DNA of 64,000 nt from Microcoleus sp. FACHB-1515 (GCF_014696105.1 NZ_JACJPO010000024.1:1-64000); one strand, 5' to 3'. Shown: positions 13,984 to 25,273, numbered from the stretch's first letter. A program made the numbers and translations. Notes: a model not told the origin generated them from the letters alone.

Positions 13984-16593
13984 CTACCGTCCTGCTGCCG
14001 TTGGCATTCCCAAAATGTCTTCAATGCGCGGCATTTCCTCAAGGGAAATCACGCGACCTTCATCTTCAAATCCTTGAATTTGATCGAAGTTGAGGTACTG
14101 ATAGAGATTTTCGGCGAACGGGTTGATTTTGTTGGAGACGATCGCCCCATACTCCTCCACAGTCGGAATTCGTCCCAAAAGGGCGCAAACCGCCGACAGT
14201 TCCGCCGAACCAAGATACACTCTTGCGCCTTTGCCCATGCGGTTGTTGAAGTTGCGCGTCGAGGTCGAGAAAACGGTGGCATTATCGGCCACACGCGCCT
14301 GATTGCCCATGCACAAAGAGCAACCGGGAAGCTCCATGCGTGCGCCTGCTGCGCCAAACGTCGCGTAAACGCCTTCTTCCTTGAGTCGCTGTTCGTCCAT
14401 CCGAGTCGGCGGACAAACCCACATTCGACCGCTGACAGGGGCTTCACCTTCAAGGACTTTGGCAGCGGCGCGGTAGTGACCGATGTTCGTCATGCAAGAG
14501 CCAATGAAGACTTCATCGACGCGATCGCCCGCCACTTCTGAGAGCAATTTCACGTTATCGGGATCGTTCGGGGCAGCCACGATCGGTTCTTTAATCTCGT
14601 TCAAGTCGATCTCGATGACTTCGGCATATTCAGCATCGGCATCGGCTTCCATCAAAACAGGATTGGCGAGCCACTGCTCCATCTTGGCGACGCGGCGGAG
14701 AATCGTGCGGGCATCGCCGTAGCCGCGAGCGACCATGTTTTTGAGCAGAGCGACGTTCGATCGCAAATACTCGGAAACCGTTTCGATGCTGAGCTTGATC
14801 GTGCATCCGGCACACGATCGTTCTGCCGTCGCGTCCGTCAGTTCAAACGCCTGCTCCAGCTTCAGATCCGGCAATCCTTCGATCTCCATAATCCGACCAG
14901 AGAAAACGTTTTTCTTATTTTGCTTCTCGATCGTCAGCAGACCTTTTTGCATCGCTACATAAGGAATCGCATTCACCAAGTCGCGCAGCGTCACGCCTGG
15001 TTGCAGTTCACCTTTGAAACGCACCAGCACGGATTCCGGCATATCCAGCGGCATCACGCCCAAGGCAGCGGCGAAAGCCACCAAGCCCGATCCGGCAGGA
15101 AAGGAAATTCCCAAGGGAAAGCGCGTATGCGAATCGCCGCCCGTTCCAACCGTGTCGGGCAGCAGCATCCGGTTCAGCCACGAGTGGATGATGCCGTCAC
15201 CGGGACGCAGAGCCACACCGCCGCGAGACTCGATGAAGTCTGGCAGTTCGCGATGCGTCTTAATATCGACAGGTTTGGGATAGGCGGCAGTGTGGCAGAA
15301 GCTTTGCATCACCAAATCCGCGCTGAAGCCGAGGCAGGCCAATTCTTTCAGTTCGTCCCGCGTCATGGGGCCAGTCGTGTCTTGCGATCCCACAGTGGTC
15401 ATGATCGGTTCGCAGGATGTGCCGGGGCGAACTCCGGGCAGACCGCAGGCTTTGCCGACCATTTTTTGAGCGAGGGTGAAGCCTTTTCCGGTATCAGCCG
15501 GATCGCTGGGGCGGACGAAGACCGGATTCGGTTCGAGTCCCATTGCTGCGCGGACGCGATCGCTCAAAGTCCGCCCAATCAGCAGCGGAATCCGTCCGCC
15601 TGCTCTCACCTCATCCAAAATCGTGTCCGGCTTGAGGCTGAACGTCGAGATCACTTCGCCGTTTTTCGTGATTTCGCCTTTGTACGGATAGATCGTGATT
15701 ACGTCGCCCGTTTCCATTTGGGAGACATCGCACTCGATCGGCAACGCGCCCGAATCTTCTGCCGTGTTGAAGAAAATCGGCGCAATTTTGCCGCCCAAAA
15801 TGAAACCGCCCGATCGCTTGTTCGGCACATGCGGAATGTCTTGCCCGATATACCAGAGGACGGAGTTGATTGCAGATTTGCGCGATGATCCGGTTCCGAC
15901 AACATCGCCAACGTAGGCGATCGCGTGACCTTTCTGCTTGAGTTGGGCGATCGTCTCCAGCGATCCGGGCTGACGCGATTCCAGCATTGCCAGCGCGTGA
16001 AGCGGAATATCCGGGCGGGTTGTGGCGTGTTGTGCGGGGGATAGATCGTCCGTGTTCGTTTCGCCCGGAACTTTGAAGGCTGTGAGGGTAATCGCTTCCG
16101 GCAGGGTGGGACGACTGGTGAACCATTCGGCATCTGCCCAAGATTGAAGCACCTGCTGAGCGTAGGAGTTGCCTGCATCTGCGAGTTCTTGAACGTCGTG
16201 TAGAGCATCGTAGACGAGCAAGATTTTTGAGAGGGCGATCGCTGCCGCGTGTGCAATCTCGCGATCCTCAGCCTTCAGCAAATCCACAAGGGACTGCACG
16301 TTGTAGCCGCCCATCATCGTGCCCAACAGTTCAACCGCCTGAAGCGAATCGATCAGCGGACTGGTGGTTTCACCCTTGGCGATCGCCGTCAAAAATCCGG
16401 CTTTCACATATGCGGCCTGATCAACTCCGGGCGGAACGCGATCGCTGATCATTTCTAGCAGTGCCGCTTCTTCTCCAGCAGGCGGATTTTTCAGCAGTTC
16501 ACAAAGCTCGGTTGTTTGCTCGGCAGTTAACGGTAAGGGCGGGATTCCCAAAGCCGCCCGCTCTGCCACCTGTTCGCGATAAATCTCCAGCAT
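13984..16593 (-). CDS. acnB: aconitate hydratase B
   Basis: TCA enzyme interconverting citrate and isocitrate; the B family can also act on 2-methylisocitrate. 869 aa, full length. N-terminal HEAT-like domain (~1-160), swivelling domain with [19 protein letters not shown] (~230-248), then the catalytic domains with the 4Fe-4S cysteines in [17 protein letters not shown] and [11 protein letters not shown]. Minus strand, with icd 1.8 kb away on the same strand, so the next TCA step lies close but separated by an oppositely oriented MFS gene. Confidence 0.97.
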   Translation of the reverse strand: MLEIYREQVAERAALGIPPLPLTAEQTTELCELLKNPPAGEEAALLEMISDRVPPGVDQAAYVKAGFLTAIAKGETTSPLIDSLQAVELLGTMMGGYNVQSLVDLLKAEDREIAHAAAIALSKILLVYDALHDVQELADAGNSYAQQVLQSWADAEWFTSRPTLPEAITLTAFKVPGETNTDDLSPAQHATTRPDIPLHALAMLESRQPGSLETIAQLKQKGHAIAYVGDVVGTGSSRKSAINSVLWYIGQDIPHVPNKRSGGFILGGKIAPIFFNTAEDSGALPIECDVSQMETGDVITIYPYKGEITKNGEVISTFSLKPDTILDEVRAGGRIPLLIGRTLSDRVRAAMGLEPNPVFVRPSDPADTGKGFTLAQKMVGKACGLPGVRPGTSCEPIMTTVGSQDTTGPMTRDELKELACLGFSADLVMQSFCHTAAYPKPVDIKTHRELPDFIESRGGVALRPGDGIIHSWLNRMLLPDTVGTGGDSHTRFPLGISFPAGSGLVAFAAALGVMPLDMPESVLVRFKGELQPGVTLRDLVNAIPYVAMQKGLLTIEKQNKKNVFSGRIMEIEGLPDLKLEQAFELTDATAERSCAGCTIKLSIETVSEYLRSNVALLKNMVARGYGDARTILRRVAKMEQWLANPVLMEADADAEYAEVIEIDLNEIKEPIVAAPNDPDNVKLLSEVAGDRVDEVFIGSCMTNIGHYRAAAKVLEGEAPVSGRMWVCPPTRMDEQRLKEEGVYATFGAAGARMELPGCSLCMGNQARVADNATVFSTSTRNFNNRMGKGARVYLGSAELSAVCALLGRIPTVEEYGAIVSNKINPFAENLYQYLNFDQIQGFEDEGRVISLEEMPRIEDILGMPTAAGR

Positions 16594-16981
16594 CTCAAAG
16601 GCTCTCCACGCACAAATTCACTGAATGCAGTTTCGCAGTCGATCGATACATTTCGCAACTTCTACCCTAGCGCGATGAACCCAAGATGAATGCCGCTCGC
16701 AACGGTCGGAAACCCGTCAAACTTCAAGATATTCTGACAATTGATGAGTCACGCAAACAGAGGGGACGATCGGCGCTCAGCCTCAACTCAAGCGATGTAA
16801 TTGAGGCAGTTTTCGCTCGGTGAAATTGCCGGATGATTGGCTCGATCGAACCTGGCAAAATTGAGTATTTGGAGATGGCGATCGCCCCTGATAATCCAAT
16901 TGACTCAGGTGAGCCGCTATGACATTCGCATCTGCAACGATATCTTAGGAAAAGAAGCTGTTTCGTTGGGCTAGGCGCATC
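16594..16981. other. divergent intergenic region acnB / PucC-family gene
   Basis: 388 bp that should hold both promoters. A 45-codon frame beginning at 16686 (MNAARNGRKPVKL) has no ribosome binding site or recognisable relatives and is not called. No repeat or RNA family seen. Confidence 0.4.
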
Positions 16982-18391
16982 ATGTCAACGGGTGAATTTT
17001 CCGACTCGCCTCCAAAATCCGCTGCGACGGCTCGCCGGATTAACTTGTTTACCATGTTCCGGCTCGGTCTATTTCAGATGGGGCTGGGAATTTTGTCGCT
17101 GCTGACCTTGGGCGTTTTGAATCAGGTGATGATTTCAGAACTGCGCGTTCCCGGCACGATCGCTGCGCTTGCCCTTGCCATGTATCAGTTTATTGCTCCA
17201 GCGCGAGTCTGGTTCGGCCAACTGTCCGACGCCAAACCGATCGCCGGATATCACCGCACAGGCTATATCTGGACTGGCCTTGCGCTACAAATCATCTGCC
17301 TGTTTGCCGCTGTACAAGTTGTGTGGCAACTGGGAGCCAGCACCGTCGATGGCTGGACGATCGCCAGCACAGGCTGGGCGTTCTTGCTCGGTGGCATGTT
17401 CGCGCTCTACGGCTTGTGCATTAGCGTTTGCGCGACGCCGTTCACCGCCTTACTCGTCGATGTTTCGGATGAAGACAATCGATCGAAACTGGTCGGCATC
17501 GTTTGGTCAATGCTGATGGTCGGCATTGTTGTCGGCGCGGTGGTGGGCGAACGACTGCTCGAAGGGATCACGCCGGATTTGCTTCAGCCTCGGATTAACC
17601 GACTGTTTACGATCGTGCCGATCGCCGTCGCCGTGATTGGCATCCTCGCCACAGTCGGAGTTGAAAAAACCTACTCGCGCTTTGCCAGTCGATCGACCGT
17701 CGATCGCGAAGACAAAATCACGCTGGGCGCAGCGTTGAAAATTCTCACGGCCAGCCGCCAAACCGGATTATTTTTCGGCTTTTTGCTGGTGATGACGATC
17801 AGCTTGTTCTTGCAGCAGCCCGTACTGGAACCGTATGCGCGAGAAGTGTTTGGTATGTCGATCGGGGAAAGCGCCGGACTCAACAAATACTGGGGCTACG
17901 GCATTTTGGTCGGCATGGGGATCACCGGATTTCTAATTGTGCCGCGCTTGGGCAAACAGCGCACCGCTCAGCTTGGCTGCTGGTTTAACGCCGTTTGCTT
18001 CTGTTTAATTATCTTGGCCGGATTCACCGCTGACCAAACGCTGCTCAAAAGCGCAGTCATTCTGTTTGGCCTTGCCTCTGGCGTTCTCACCAACAGCGCC
18101 GTCAGCCTCATGCTCGACTTGACGGCAGCAGAAACGGCAGGAACCTTTGTTGGCGCATGGGGGTTAGCGCAGGCACTTTCGCAGGCCAGCGCAACGGTTG
18201 CAGGCGGTGCACTGCTCGATCTCGGTCGCAGCCTGTTTACCAACACTGCCGCCGCGTTTAGCTTGGTGTTTGCCTGTCAAGCGATCGGCATGGTTCTTGC
18301 GGTCAGCATTCTCCGCCGCGTCAATGTGCCGGAATTTCGCGCTCAATCGGGCAAGGCGATCGCTGCCGTCCTAGAGCGCGAACTCGACTAG
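16982..18391 (+). CDS. PucC/BCD-family MFS transporter
   Basis: 469 aa, about 12 membrane segments, with MFRLGLFQMGLGILSLLTLG then VMISELRVPGTIAALALAMY and WFGQLSDAKPIAGYHRTGYI, which define the PucC/LhaA/Bch2 group. Purple-bacterial relatives assist antenna assembly or bacteriochlorophyll transport; cyanobacterial members are thought to act in pigment or photosystem assembly, but the substrate is unproven. Lies between acnB and icd and is transcribed opposite to both. Confidence 0.88.
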   Translation: MSTGEFSDSPPKSAATARRINLFTMFRLGLFQMGLGILSLLTLGVLNQVMISELRVPGTIAALALAMYQFIAPARVWFGQLSDAKPIAGYHRTGYIWTGLALQIICLFAAVQVVWQLGASTVDGWTIASTGWAFLLGGMFALYGLCISVCATPFTALLVDVSDEDNRSKLVGIVWSMLMVGIVVGAVVGERLLEGITPDLLQPRINRLFTIVPIAVAVIGILATVGVEKTYSRFASRSTVDREDKITLGAALKILTASRQTGLFFGFLLVMTISLFLQQPVLEPYAREVFGMSIGESAGLNKYWGYGILVGMGITGFLIVPRLGKQRTAQLGCWFNAVCFCLIILAGFTADQTLLKSAVILFGLASGVLTNSAVSLMLDLTAAETAGTFVGAWGLAQALSQASATVAGGALLDLGRSLFTNTAAAFSLVFACQAIGMVLAVSILRRVNVPEFRAQSGKAIAAVLERELD

Positions 18392-18415
18392 GACAGCAGC
18401 GATCGCCCACTTCCG

Positions 18416-19834
18416 CTAAAAATGCCGGACGATCGCCTCGGCAAACTCCGAACACTTCAACGGTTCAACAGGCGGTTCCATCAAACGCGCCAGATCGTAA
18501 GTAACTTCTTGATGAGAAATCGCTGCGCCAAGACCAGATTTGATCAAATCTGCGGCTTCTTGCCAGCCCAAAAATTCCAGCATCATCACGCCCGAAAGAA
18601 TGACGGAACCGGGATTGATGCGATCGAGTCCCGCGTGTTTCGGCGCGGTTCCATGCGTCGCTTCAAAGATGGCGCACTGATCCCCGATGTTGGCTCCGGG
18701 TCCCATGCCCAAGCCGCCGACGATCGCCGCCGCCGCATCCGACAAATAATCGCCATTCAAATTCATCGTCGCCAAAATCGAATATTCATCCGGGCGCGTT
18801 TGAATTTGCTGAAAAATGCTGTCGGCAATGCGATCGTTCACCATCACTTTTTGCTTCCACTGGCCGTTGCCGTGCGTCTGTCCGATCGCTTCCAACACCT
18901 CTTTGACTTCTTGAGCGATTTTTTCCTGCTTTTCGATCGTCAGCGCATCGAATCCGGGATCGATCTGCCGCGCATTGTCTTCAATGCTGAGATTCGGATT
19001 TTTCGCTTGATTGTCCAAAATCCAAGATTCGCGCTCGGTGACGCACTGCGATCGAAATTCGCTCGTCGCCAGTTCATACCCCCAGTCACGAAATGCGCCT
19101 TCGGTATATTTCATGATGTTGCCTTTGTGAACCAGCGTCACCTGCTGCTTAGCGGGCGGCAGTTGCAGAGCGTGAAGCATGGCGCGACGTACCAACCGCT
19201 GCGATCCGGTTTTGCTAATCGGCTTGATCCCAATCCCCGAATCGAGCGGAATTTGCTTTTTGCCGTGTTCGGGTGTGGCGGGGATCAAATCTTCATTCAG
19301 CAGTTTGATCAGGCGATCGCCCACTTCGCTGCCCTGCTTCCACTCGATCCCCAGATAAATGTCTTCAGTATTTTCCCGGTAGACAATCACGTCGAGCTTT
19401 TCCGGCGTTTTGTGTGGCGAAGGCGTTCCGGCGTAATACTTGCAGGGACGCACGCAGGCGTAGAGGTCGAAAATCTGACGAAGGGCGACGTTGAGCGATC
19501 GAATTCCGCCGCCCACCGGAGTCGTCAGTGGCCCCTTGATCGCCACGCCATATTCACGAATCGCCGTCAGCGTATCTTCGGGTAAATACTGATAAGTTCC
19601 GTACAGTTCGCAAGCTTCGTCGCCTGCATAAACTTTGAACCACTCGATCCGGCGATCGCCGCCATACGCCTTAGCAACAGCGGCATCAAACACGCGCTGA
19701 GCGGCAGGCCAAATGTCTACGCCCGTGCCATCGCCGCGAATAAACGGAATAATCGGGTCGTTGGGCACGATCGGCTGACCGTCGGCAAAGGTAATGCGTG
19801 AACCCGTTTGTGGGGCAGTCAGTTTCTGATACAT
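18416..19834 (-). CDS. icd: isocitrate dehydrogenase (NADP+)
   Basis: Oxidises isocitrate to 2-oxoglutarate, the signal metabolite for nitrogen status in cyanobacteria. 472 aa, slightly longer than enterobacterial Icd, as is usual in cyanobacteria. Landmarks: [20 protein letters not shown] near the N-terminus, [18 protein letters not shown] (substrate region), [20 protein letters not shown] and [12 protein letters not shown] (metal and cofactor). Divergent from the sugar permease genes. Confidence 0.96.
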   Translation of the reverse strand: MYQKLTAPQTGSRITFADGQPIVPNDPIIPFIRGDGTGVDIWPAAQRVFDAAVAKAYGGDRRIEWFKVYAGDEACELYGTYQYLPEDTLTAIREYGVAIKGPLTTPVGGGIRSLNVALRQIFDLYACVRPCKYYAGTPSPHKTPEKLDVIVYRENTEDIYLGIEWKQGSEVGDRLIKLLNEDLIPATPEHGKKQIPLDSGIGIKPISKTGSQRLVRRAMLHALQLPPAKQQVTLVHKGNIMKYTEGAFRDWGYELATSEFRSQCVTERESWILDNQAKNPNLSIEDNARQIDPGFDALTIEKQEKIAQEVKEVLEAIGQTHGNGQWKQKVMVNDRIADSIFQQIQTRPDEYSILATMNLNGDYLSDAAAAIVGGLGMGPGANIGDQCAIFEATHGTAPKHAGLDRINPGSVILSGVMMLEFLGWQEAADLIKSGLGAAISHQEVTYDLARLMEPPVEPLKCSEFAEAIVRHF

Positions 19835-19998
19835 CGTTCATCAGCACGTACAATTCCCCATGCACACTAGCAGATTTGCTCGATCGAAAACGATAAATTT
19901 CCAACCGATTGCGCCTGAAGTAACGATCGGTAAAACTGCGCGTTCATCTTCGAGGGCGATCGCTACAGTGAAAAAATGCTGTTTTAGTGTGAATTTCC

Positions 19999-20895
19999 GT
20001 GTTGAGTCAGAAAAGCGATCGATCGCACCTGCAAGAAGACGCAACGGGCTATTTATTTATGGCTCCTGCCTTATTTGTGTTAAGCATTTTTGTGATCTTG
20101 CCAATTTTATATGCGGTTTTTCTTTCGTTTCATAAAGTGCAGCTTTTGGGCGGCATTGAGTATGAATTTATCGGCTTGAGAAATTTTGCGCGGTTGCGAT
20201 CGGATGAGCGAGTTTGGATTGCTTTGAAAAACACGATCGAATATGTGGCGATCGTCGTTCCGGCTCAAACAATCCTCGCTCTAGTCATGGCTGTAACCTT
20301 GAATTCCGGCATTCGCGGGCGCAATCTTTGGCGCATTCTTTACTTTTTACCCACCGTCACATCTTCCGCCGTTTTAACACTCATTTTCATGTGGATTTAC
20401 AACACCAACGGCTTATTAAATGACTTCCTCGGTTTCCTTGGATTACCGACTTACAACTGGTTAGGCGATCCGGCTGTTGCTCTCCGCAGCATCATGATCA
20501 TGAATATTTGGTCTACCGCTCCATTTTTCATGGTGATTTATCTCGCGGCGTTACAGGGCATTCCGCGATCGGTCTACGAAGCCGCAGAACTTGATGGCGC
20601 AAACGGCTGGCAGCAATTTATTCGCATCACCGTTCCGCTCCTCAAACCTGTCACTTTTTTTGTCGTGGCAATGGGGATCATCGGCACGTTTCAGCTATTC
20701 GATCAGTCATACATTTTCTCAGGTGGTACAGGTGGACCAAATAACGCAACGCTAACGGTTGTGCTGCTAATTTACCAGGCCGTGTTTCGGACGTTGCAGA
20801 TGGGCTATGGAGCAGCGATCGCCTTTTCCCTCGCTGCCCTCATCATTCTTTTGACCTTGATTCAGCGACGCTGGTTTGGAGGCGAAATTGATTAG
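19999..20895 (+). CDS. sugar ABC transporter permease, MalF/UgpA type
   Basis: 298 aa with six membrane segments. The EAA loop EAAELDGANGWQQFIRITVP (residues ~195-214) contacts the ATPase. Start is GTG at 19999 or TTG at 20002; no ATG is close. The second permease overlaps its end. Neither an ATP-binding protein nor a sugar-binding protein is in the neighbourhood, so substrate is unknown; shared MalK/UgpC-type ATPases are common in cyanobacteria. Confidence 0.9.
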   Translation: MLSQKSDRSHLQEDATGYLFMAPALFVLSIFVILPILYAVFLSFHKVQLLGGIEYEFIGLRNFARLRSDERVWIALKNTIEYVAIVVPAQTILALVMAVTLNSGIRGRNLWRILYFLPTVTSSAVLTLIFMWIYNTNGLLNDFLGFLGLPTYNWLGDPAVALRSIMIMNIWSTAPFFMVIYLAALQGIPRSVYEAAELDGANGWQQFIRITVPLLKPVTFFVVAMGIIGTFQLFDQSYIFSGGTGGPNNATLTVVLLIYQAVFRTLQMGYGAAIAFSLAALIILLTLIQRRWFGGEID

Positions 20896-21733
20896 ACTCA
20901 AACAGTTTGGCGATCAATCCTGGCTGAAAATTCTTCTGTATGCCGTCCTCACACTCTATGCCATCATCACCGTCATTCCCTTTTTGTGGGCGCTTTCTGC
21001 CTCCTTCAAACCGCTTTCAGAAATTGTCAGCGGCGAGGCTAACTTTTTGCCCAAAAACTTTACGTTTGACAACTACAAGCGCATTTTTATACAAGAACCT
21101 TTGTTCTTACGCTGGCTGTTCAACAGCGTTGTGATTGCTGTCAGTGTAACTTTATTTAATCTGTTGTTTAATTCAATGGCAGGCTATGCCTTGGCGCGGT
21201 TGCGGTTTCGCGGGCGACAGATGTGGTTTTTTCTAATTCTGGCGGTTTTAGCGATTCCGGCTCAAGTCACACTAATTCCGACATTTTTGATTTTGAAGTC
21301 GATCGGCTGGCTGAATTCCTATCAGGGCATGATCGTTCCCAGCATGATCAACGCCACGTTTATCTTCATGATGCGGCAGTTTTTCGTCAACTTTCCGCGT
21401 GAACTGGAAGAAGCTGCTCAACTTGACGGCTTAACGCGCTGGGGCACATTTCGACATATTGTTTTACCCTTAGCGAAGCCCGCGCTTGCAGCACAAGCCA
21501 TCTTTGTATTCATGGGAAGCTGGAATAATTTCTTAACGCCCGTTGTGATTTTATTCGATCCCGAAATGTTCACCCTACCGCTCGGCCTTAATAGTTTCAA
21601 AGGGCAATACATCAGCTATTGGAACTACATTATGGCCGCTTCAATGGTGTTTACGTTGCCCGTTTTGGCGATCTATGCCTTCTTCAACCGCTATTTCATC
21701 GAAGGCGTGACGTTCACAGGCGGCAAAGGGTAA
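20876..21733 (+). CDS. carbohydrate ABC transporter permease, MalG/UgpE type
   Basis: 285 aa with six membrane segments and the EAA loop EEAAQLDGLTRWGTFRHIVL (~180-199). The TTG start at 20876 overlaps the previous gene by 20 bp; TTG at 20888 is a second option. It forms the permease heterodimer with the preceding gene. The C-terminal FFNRYFIEGVTFTGGKG is the typical end of this subfamily. Confidence 0.9.
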   Translation: MEAKLIRLKQFGDQSWLKILLYAVLTLYAIITVIPFLWALSASFKPLSEIVSGEANFLPKNFTFDNYKRIFIQEPLFLRWLFNSVVIAVSVTLFNLLFNSMAGYALARLRFRGRQMWFFLILAVLAIPAQVTLIPTFLILKSIGWLNSYQGMIVPSMINATFIFMMRQFFVNFPRELEEAAQLDGLTRWGTFRHIVLPLAKPALAAQAIFVFMGSWNNFLTPVVILFDPEMFTLPLGLNSFKGQYISYWNYIMAASMVFTLPVLAIYAFFNRYFIEGVTFTGGKG

Positions 21734-22101
21734 GCACCGTATGAGGCAGCAGCGATCGCCTCAGCCAAATTTTAAGAAATATTTCGGATTAGATGCCTTG
21801 CAAAATTCCTGACTTTATGGTGCGTCTGTCATTTCTGAAAAATATATTACAAAGTGTGAAGAAGCAAACCAGAACATCAAGAAAATGCCGCAGAATGATT
21901 TGCGGAAGGTAGCTGAGTCTAAACCTTGATGTACTTCTGGAAACGCCCAAATTTTCCGAACCCACACAAGGTAAATTAGAGGATGCCTGCTGAATTTCGG
22001 TCAAACGGTTTGGCAGTTCTGGCATTGTGGCTCAGTCGCTCATCACTGAGCGCCAGTTTAAACACACCTGGTTACATTTTTCTTTTCGGAGGAACCCATC
22101 A
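21734..22101 (+). promoter_or_regulatory. apc operon upstream region
   Basis: 368 bp without a credible gene; a minus-strand 78-codon frame here has no ribosome binding site. It should hold the strong apcA promoter and leader. A GGAGG Shine-Dalgarno at 22088-22092 sits 9 bp before the ATG. No specific -10 or -35 can be fixed. Confidence 0.5.
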
Positions 22102-22587
22102 ATGAGTATTGTCACGAAATCGATCGTGAATGCCGACGCTGAAGCTCGCTATCTCAGCCCCGGTGAACTGGATCGGATCAAAGGCTTTGTGACTTCGGGC
22201 GAGCGCCGCCTGCGGATCGCCCAAGTGCTGACCGAATCGCGTGAGCGCATCGTCAAGCAAGCTGGCGACCAACTGTTCCAAAAACGCCCGGATGTTGTTT
22301 CTCCCGGTGGCAACGCCTACGGTGAAGAAATGACCGCCACCTGCCTGCGCGACATGGACTACTACCTCCGTTTGATCACCTACGGAATCGTTGCAGGTGA
22401 CGTGACCCCGATCGAAGAAATCGGCGTCGTCGGCGTGCGCGAAATGTACAAGTCGCTCGGAACTCCGATCGAAGCTGTTGCAGAAAGCGTCCGCGCCATG
22501 AAGAACGTTGCCACCTCGATGATGTCGGGCGAAGATGCCGCTGAAGCTGGCTCCTACTTCGACTATCTCGTCGGCGCAATGCAGTAA
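22102..22587 (+). CDS. apcA: allophycocyanin alpha subunit
   Basis: Phycobilisome core pigment protein, 161 aa from ATG 22102 ([20 protein letters not shown]); a longer reading upstream is excluded by the GGAGG site. Cys81 in [14 protein letters not shown] is the phycocyanobilin attachment site. Globin-like phycobiliprotein fold. First gene of apcA-apcB-apcC; no apcE lies upstream. Confidence 0.98.
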   Translation: MSIVTKSIVNADAEARYLSPGELDRIKGFVTSGERRLRIAQVLTESRERIVKQAGDQLFQKRPDVVSPGGNAYGEEMTATCLRDMDYYLRLITYGIVAGDVTPIEEIGVVGVREMYKSLGTPIEAVAESVRAMKNVATSMMSGEDAAEAGSYFDYLVGAMQ

Positions 22588-22683
22588 GGCTTAGCCCTTT
22601 TTCTGCTGTTTCACTAACGGCTGTTTTAGTAAACGGCTGTTTCATTTAACAGTATTGCAACTCGGTTTCAAGGAATCAAATCC

Positions 22684-23169
22684 ATGCAAGACGCAATTAC
22701 CTCGGTTATCAACTCCTCCGACGTTCAAGGCAAGTACCTGGACACCAGCGCAATGGAAAAGCTGAAAGGCTACTTCCAAACGGGTGAACTGCGCGTCCGT
22801 GCAGCCACCACGATCAGCGCCAACGCCGCTCAAATCGTCAAAGAAGCCGTCGCCAAGTCGCTGCTTTACTCTGACATCACTCGTCCCGGTGGAAACATGT
22901 ACACCACCCGTCGCTATGCTGCCTGCATCCGCGATCTGGACTACTACCTCCGCTACAGCACCTATGCAATGCTGGCTGGCGATCCTTCCATCCTCGATGA
23001 GCGCGTGCTCAACGGCCTGAAGGAAACCTACAACTCGCTGGGTGTGCCCATTGCTGCCACTGTGCAGTCGATCCAAGCCATGAAGGAAGTGACCGCCAGC
23101 TTGGTGGGCGCAGACGCAGGTAAGGAAATGGGTGTCTACCTCGACTACATCTGCTCTGGCTTGAGCTAA
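22684..23169 (+). CDS. apcB: allophycocyanin beta subunit
   Basis: Partner of ApcA in core trimers, 161 aa. Cys81 in [13 protein letters not shown] carries the bilin. The Asn in the [11 protein letters not shown] loop is probably the gamma-N-methylated Asn of beta subunits (family knowledge). 96 bp after apcA; the spacer contains two AACGGCTGTTT repeats. Preceded by AAGGAATC as ribosome binding site. Confidence 0.98.
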   Translation: MQDAITSVINSSDVQGKYLDTSAMEKLKGYFQTGELRVRAATTISANAAQIVKEAVAKSLLYSDITRPGGNMYTTRRYAACIRDLDYYLRYSTYAMLAGDPSILDERVLNGLKETYNSLGVPIAATVQSIQAMKEVTASLVGADAGKEMGVYLDYICSGLS

Positions 23170-23454
23170 GAAGCCGTTTTGCTAATCGGGTATGAGCGGT
23201 TAGCAGTGTAAGCTCTGAGCCGTCTGGAGTGAGTGTTAAGTTCGCAAGGGCTAATCTTGTGGCTGTGCCGATTTAAGATTGACTTCAGACGCTCAGAACT
23301 TCGATCGCAATTAATGCGACAATAGAAATTCAAAATTTCATAGCAGGCAAAGCTCCGTTCAGCTTGCAGCGATCGATCGTCTGCGAGAGCTTTCCTCAAA
23401 ACTGTTAGACAAAAGCGTCTCGATCGGTTCCCTCAACTTTAGGAGTCAAACCCC

Positions 23455-23658
23455 ATGCGGATGTTCAAAGTGACCGCCTGCGTCCCTAGCCAAACCCGAA
23501 TTCGGACGCAGCGCGAACTGCAAAATACATACTTCACCAAGCTCGTTCCCTACGAGAACTGGTTCAAAGAGCAGCAGCGCATTCAAAAAATGGGCGGCAA
23601 AATTGTCAAGGTGGAACTATCTACTGGCAAACCCGGCATGAACACCGGACTCGCCTAA
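23455..23658 (+). CDS. apcC: phycobilisome core linker, 7.8 kDa
   Basis: 67 aa, MRMFKVTACVPSQTRIRTQR then KLVPYENWFKEQQRIQKMGG, the standard Lc7.8 linker, which caps allophycocyanin trimers. It is 285 bp downstream of apcB, a typical spacing that gives lower-level expression of the linker. RBS TAGGAG at 23439-23444. Followed by an intrinsic terminator. Confidence 0.97.
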   Translation: MRMFKVTACVPSQTRIRTQRELQNTYFTKLVPYENWFKEQQRIQKMGGKIVKVELSTGKPGMNTGLA

Positions 23659-23686
23659 GGCAACGCTACAAACCAATCGCATTTTG

Positions 23687-23714
23687 AAAGGTCGCCCACC
23701 AGCGGCCTTTTTTT
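23687..23714 (+). terminator. apc operon terminator
   Basis: AAAGGTCGC pairs with GCGGCCTTT (one G-U pair) over a 6-nt loop and runs into a T-tract. It lies about 30 bp after the apcC stop. Confidence 0.85.
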
Positions 23715-23953
23715 CGATTTTATCGAGTTGCTCGCCTGAGAAAGCAATTGTCGTCAGCAGCGCTGGTTATGCCTCGCGATCGAATCATGCCGATGGAAAA
23801 GAAAGGATTGGCTCTTCTGCATCGATACAGCACTAACGATGAGATTGATGCACCTTCTTTGCGTTTGGCATCGAAGAAAAGGCAGTTTTAGCATTATCCT
23901 CGCTTAGAGAATGTCTAGTGACACAATGCTTGGAATCCTACGCTTGAAACCTT

Positions 23954-25027
23954 ATGCTTGAAACCCTAAAAGTACTTCCGGACTGGCTCAAGGTTTGGAT
24001 TGTGTTTCCTTTTGCCTTCCTGAACGGCTGGCTACTGCTACAGCTATTCGACTACCTTCAGCCTTTTCTCAATACCCTGATCGCTGCTGCCATTTCTGCC
24101 TTTCTGCTCAATTTGCCTGCCCGATTTTTACAGAAACAGGGCGTTGCGAGGGGAGTTTCGATCGCCATTGTGCTGCTGGTGGCGCTGCTGGGGGTGGGAG
24201 GCGCTGCGGTGACGATCGGTCCGCTGGTGTTCGATCAGTTCAGCGCCCTGGTTGCCAATGTGCCACAGCTAGTGGAGTCGGGCGATCGGCAGCTTCAGAT
24301 TTTGCGGCAATTTGCAATCGATCAAAACCTACCCATAAATCTGCCCAATCTGCTAGAGCAGAGCATCAATCAACTGGGTCGCGTCTTTCAGGTTGCCAGC
24401 AATCAGGCGCTAGCCGTTGTTGCAACCACCATTAACAGTTTGGTCAATGTGCTGTTTTATGGGGTGCTGGTAATCTTTATTTTGGTTGGCGGCGAACGTG
24501 CTTGGGACGGAATTTTTAGCTGGTTACCTTCTCCCTGGAATGAGACACTGCAAGATTCAATTCAAACGACGTTTCGCCGCTATTTTGGCACGCAGGTGAT
24601 CCTGGCAGGAATTTTGAGTCTGGCACAAACTCTGGGGCTACTGCTTTGGGGCGTCCCCTACGCAATTTTGTTTGGTCTGGTGATTGGGCTAAGTACGCTG
24701 ATTCCCTATGCCGGAATTGTTACAATCGCGATTGTCAGCTTGATTGTTTCCCTGCAAGACTTTGGGCAGGGAATTCGCGTGCTGATTACGGCGATCGTGA
24801 TTGGTCAGGTGAATGACATTTTGATCTCGCCCCGAATGATGGGTCAAACGATCGGGCTGAATCCGATTTGGCTGATTGCTGCCTTGTTTCTGGGTGGAAA
24901 AATTGGCGGGGTGTTGGGTTTGCTGATCGCCGTGCCGCTGGCAAGCGTGGTGAAGAGTACGGTAGACAAACTGCGATCGCGCAACAAATCTGCGCCGAAT
25001 CTGCCATCTGTTTCTCTAGCAAATTAA
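23954..25027 (+). CDS. AI-2E family transporter (PerM/YdiK-like)
   Basis: 357 aa, about eight membrane segments plus a soluble loop (~80-150). Landmarks: LPARFLQKQGVARGVSIAIV, and in the C-terminal half GLVIGLSTLIPYAGIVTIAI and DILISPRMMGQTIGLNPIWL, both typical of the UPF0118/AI-2E exporter family. Substrate is not predictable; autoinducer export applies only to some members. Single gene, about 295 bp from the apc operon. Confidence 0.85.
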   Translation: MLETLKVLPDWLKVWIVFPFAFLNGWLLLQLFDYLQPFLNTLIAAAISAFLLNLPARFLQKQGVARGVSIAIVLLVALLGVGGAAVTIGPLVFDQFSALVANVPQLVESGDRQLQILRQFAIDQNLPINLPNLLEQSINQLGRVFQVASNQALAVVATTINSLVNVLFYGVLVIFILVGGERAWDGIFSWLPSPWNETLQDSIQTTFRRYFGTQVILAGILSLAQTLGLLLWGVPYAILFGLVIGLSTLIPYAGIVTIAIVSLIVSLQDFGQGIRVLITAIVIGQVNDILISPRMMGQTIGLNPIWLIAALFLGGKIGGVLGLLIAVPLASVVKSTVDKLRSRNKSAPNLPSVSLAN

Positions 25028-25273
25028 CTTGGTTCGAGTGGCATAGACCGGGGTGAGCGTAACAGGACATGTTGTGGCTCCAGAGTTCTACGCTTCTTAG
25101 ATACTATTAAATTCAAAGCCCAAAGCTGCACAGTTTGAGGCTTTCCTGGTTAATATTTAGTGGTGTTCACTGACTCAAAAGATAAAAAATGAAGTTGCTG
25201 CAAGTAATTACAGCGCTCCACATTAGAAAATTCTGATGTTTGTTAATTTGAGCGATCGCGGGTGCTTGAATGC

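Noticed and set aside
16686-16823. 45-codon frame between acnB and the PucC-family gene
   Set aside because: Lacks RBS and any constrained-looking pattern.
21789-22025. 78-codon minus-strand frame upstream of apcA
   Set aside because: No ribosome binding site, odd composition and it occupies the expected apc promoter region.
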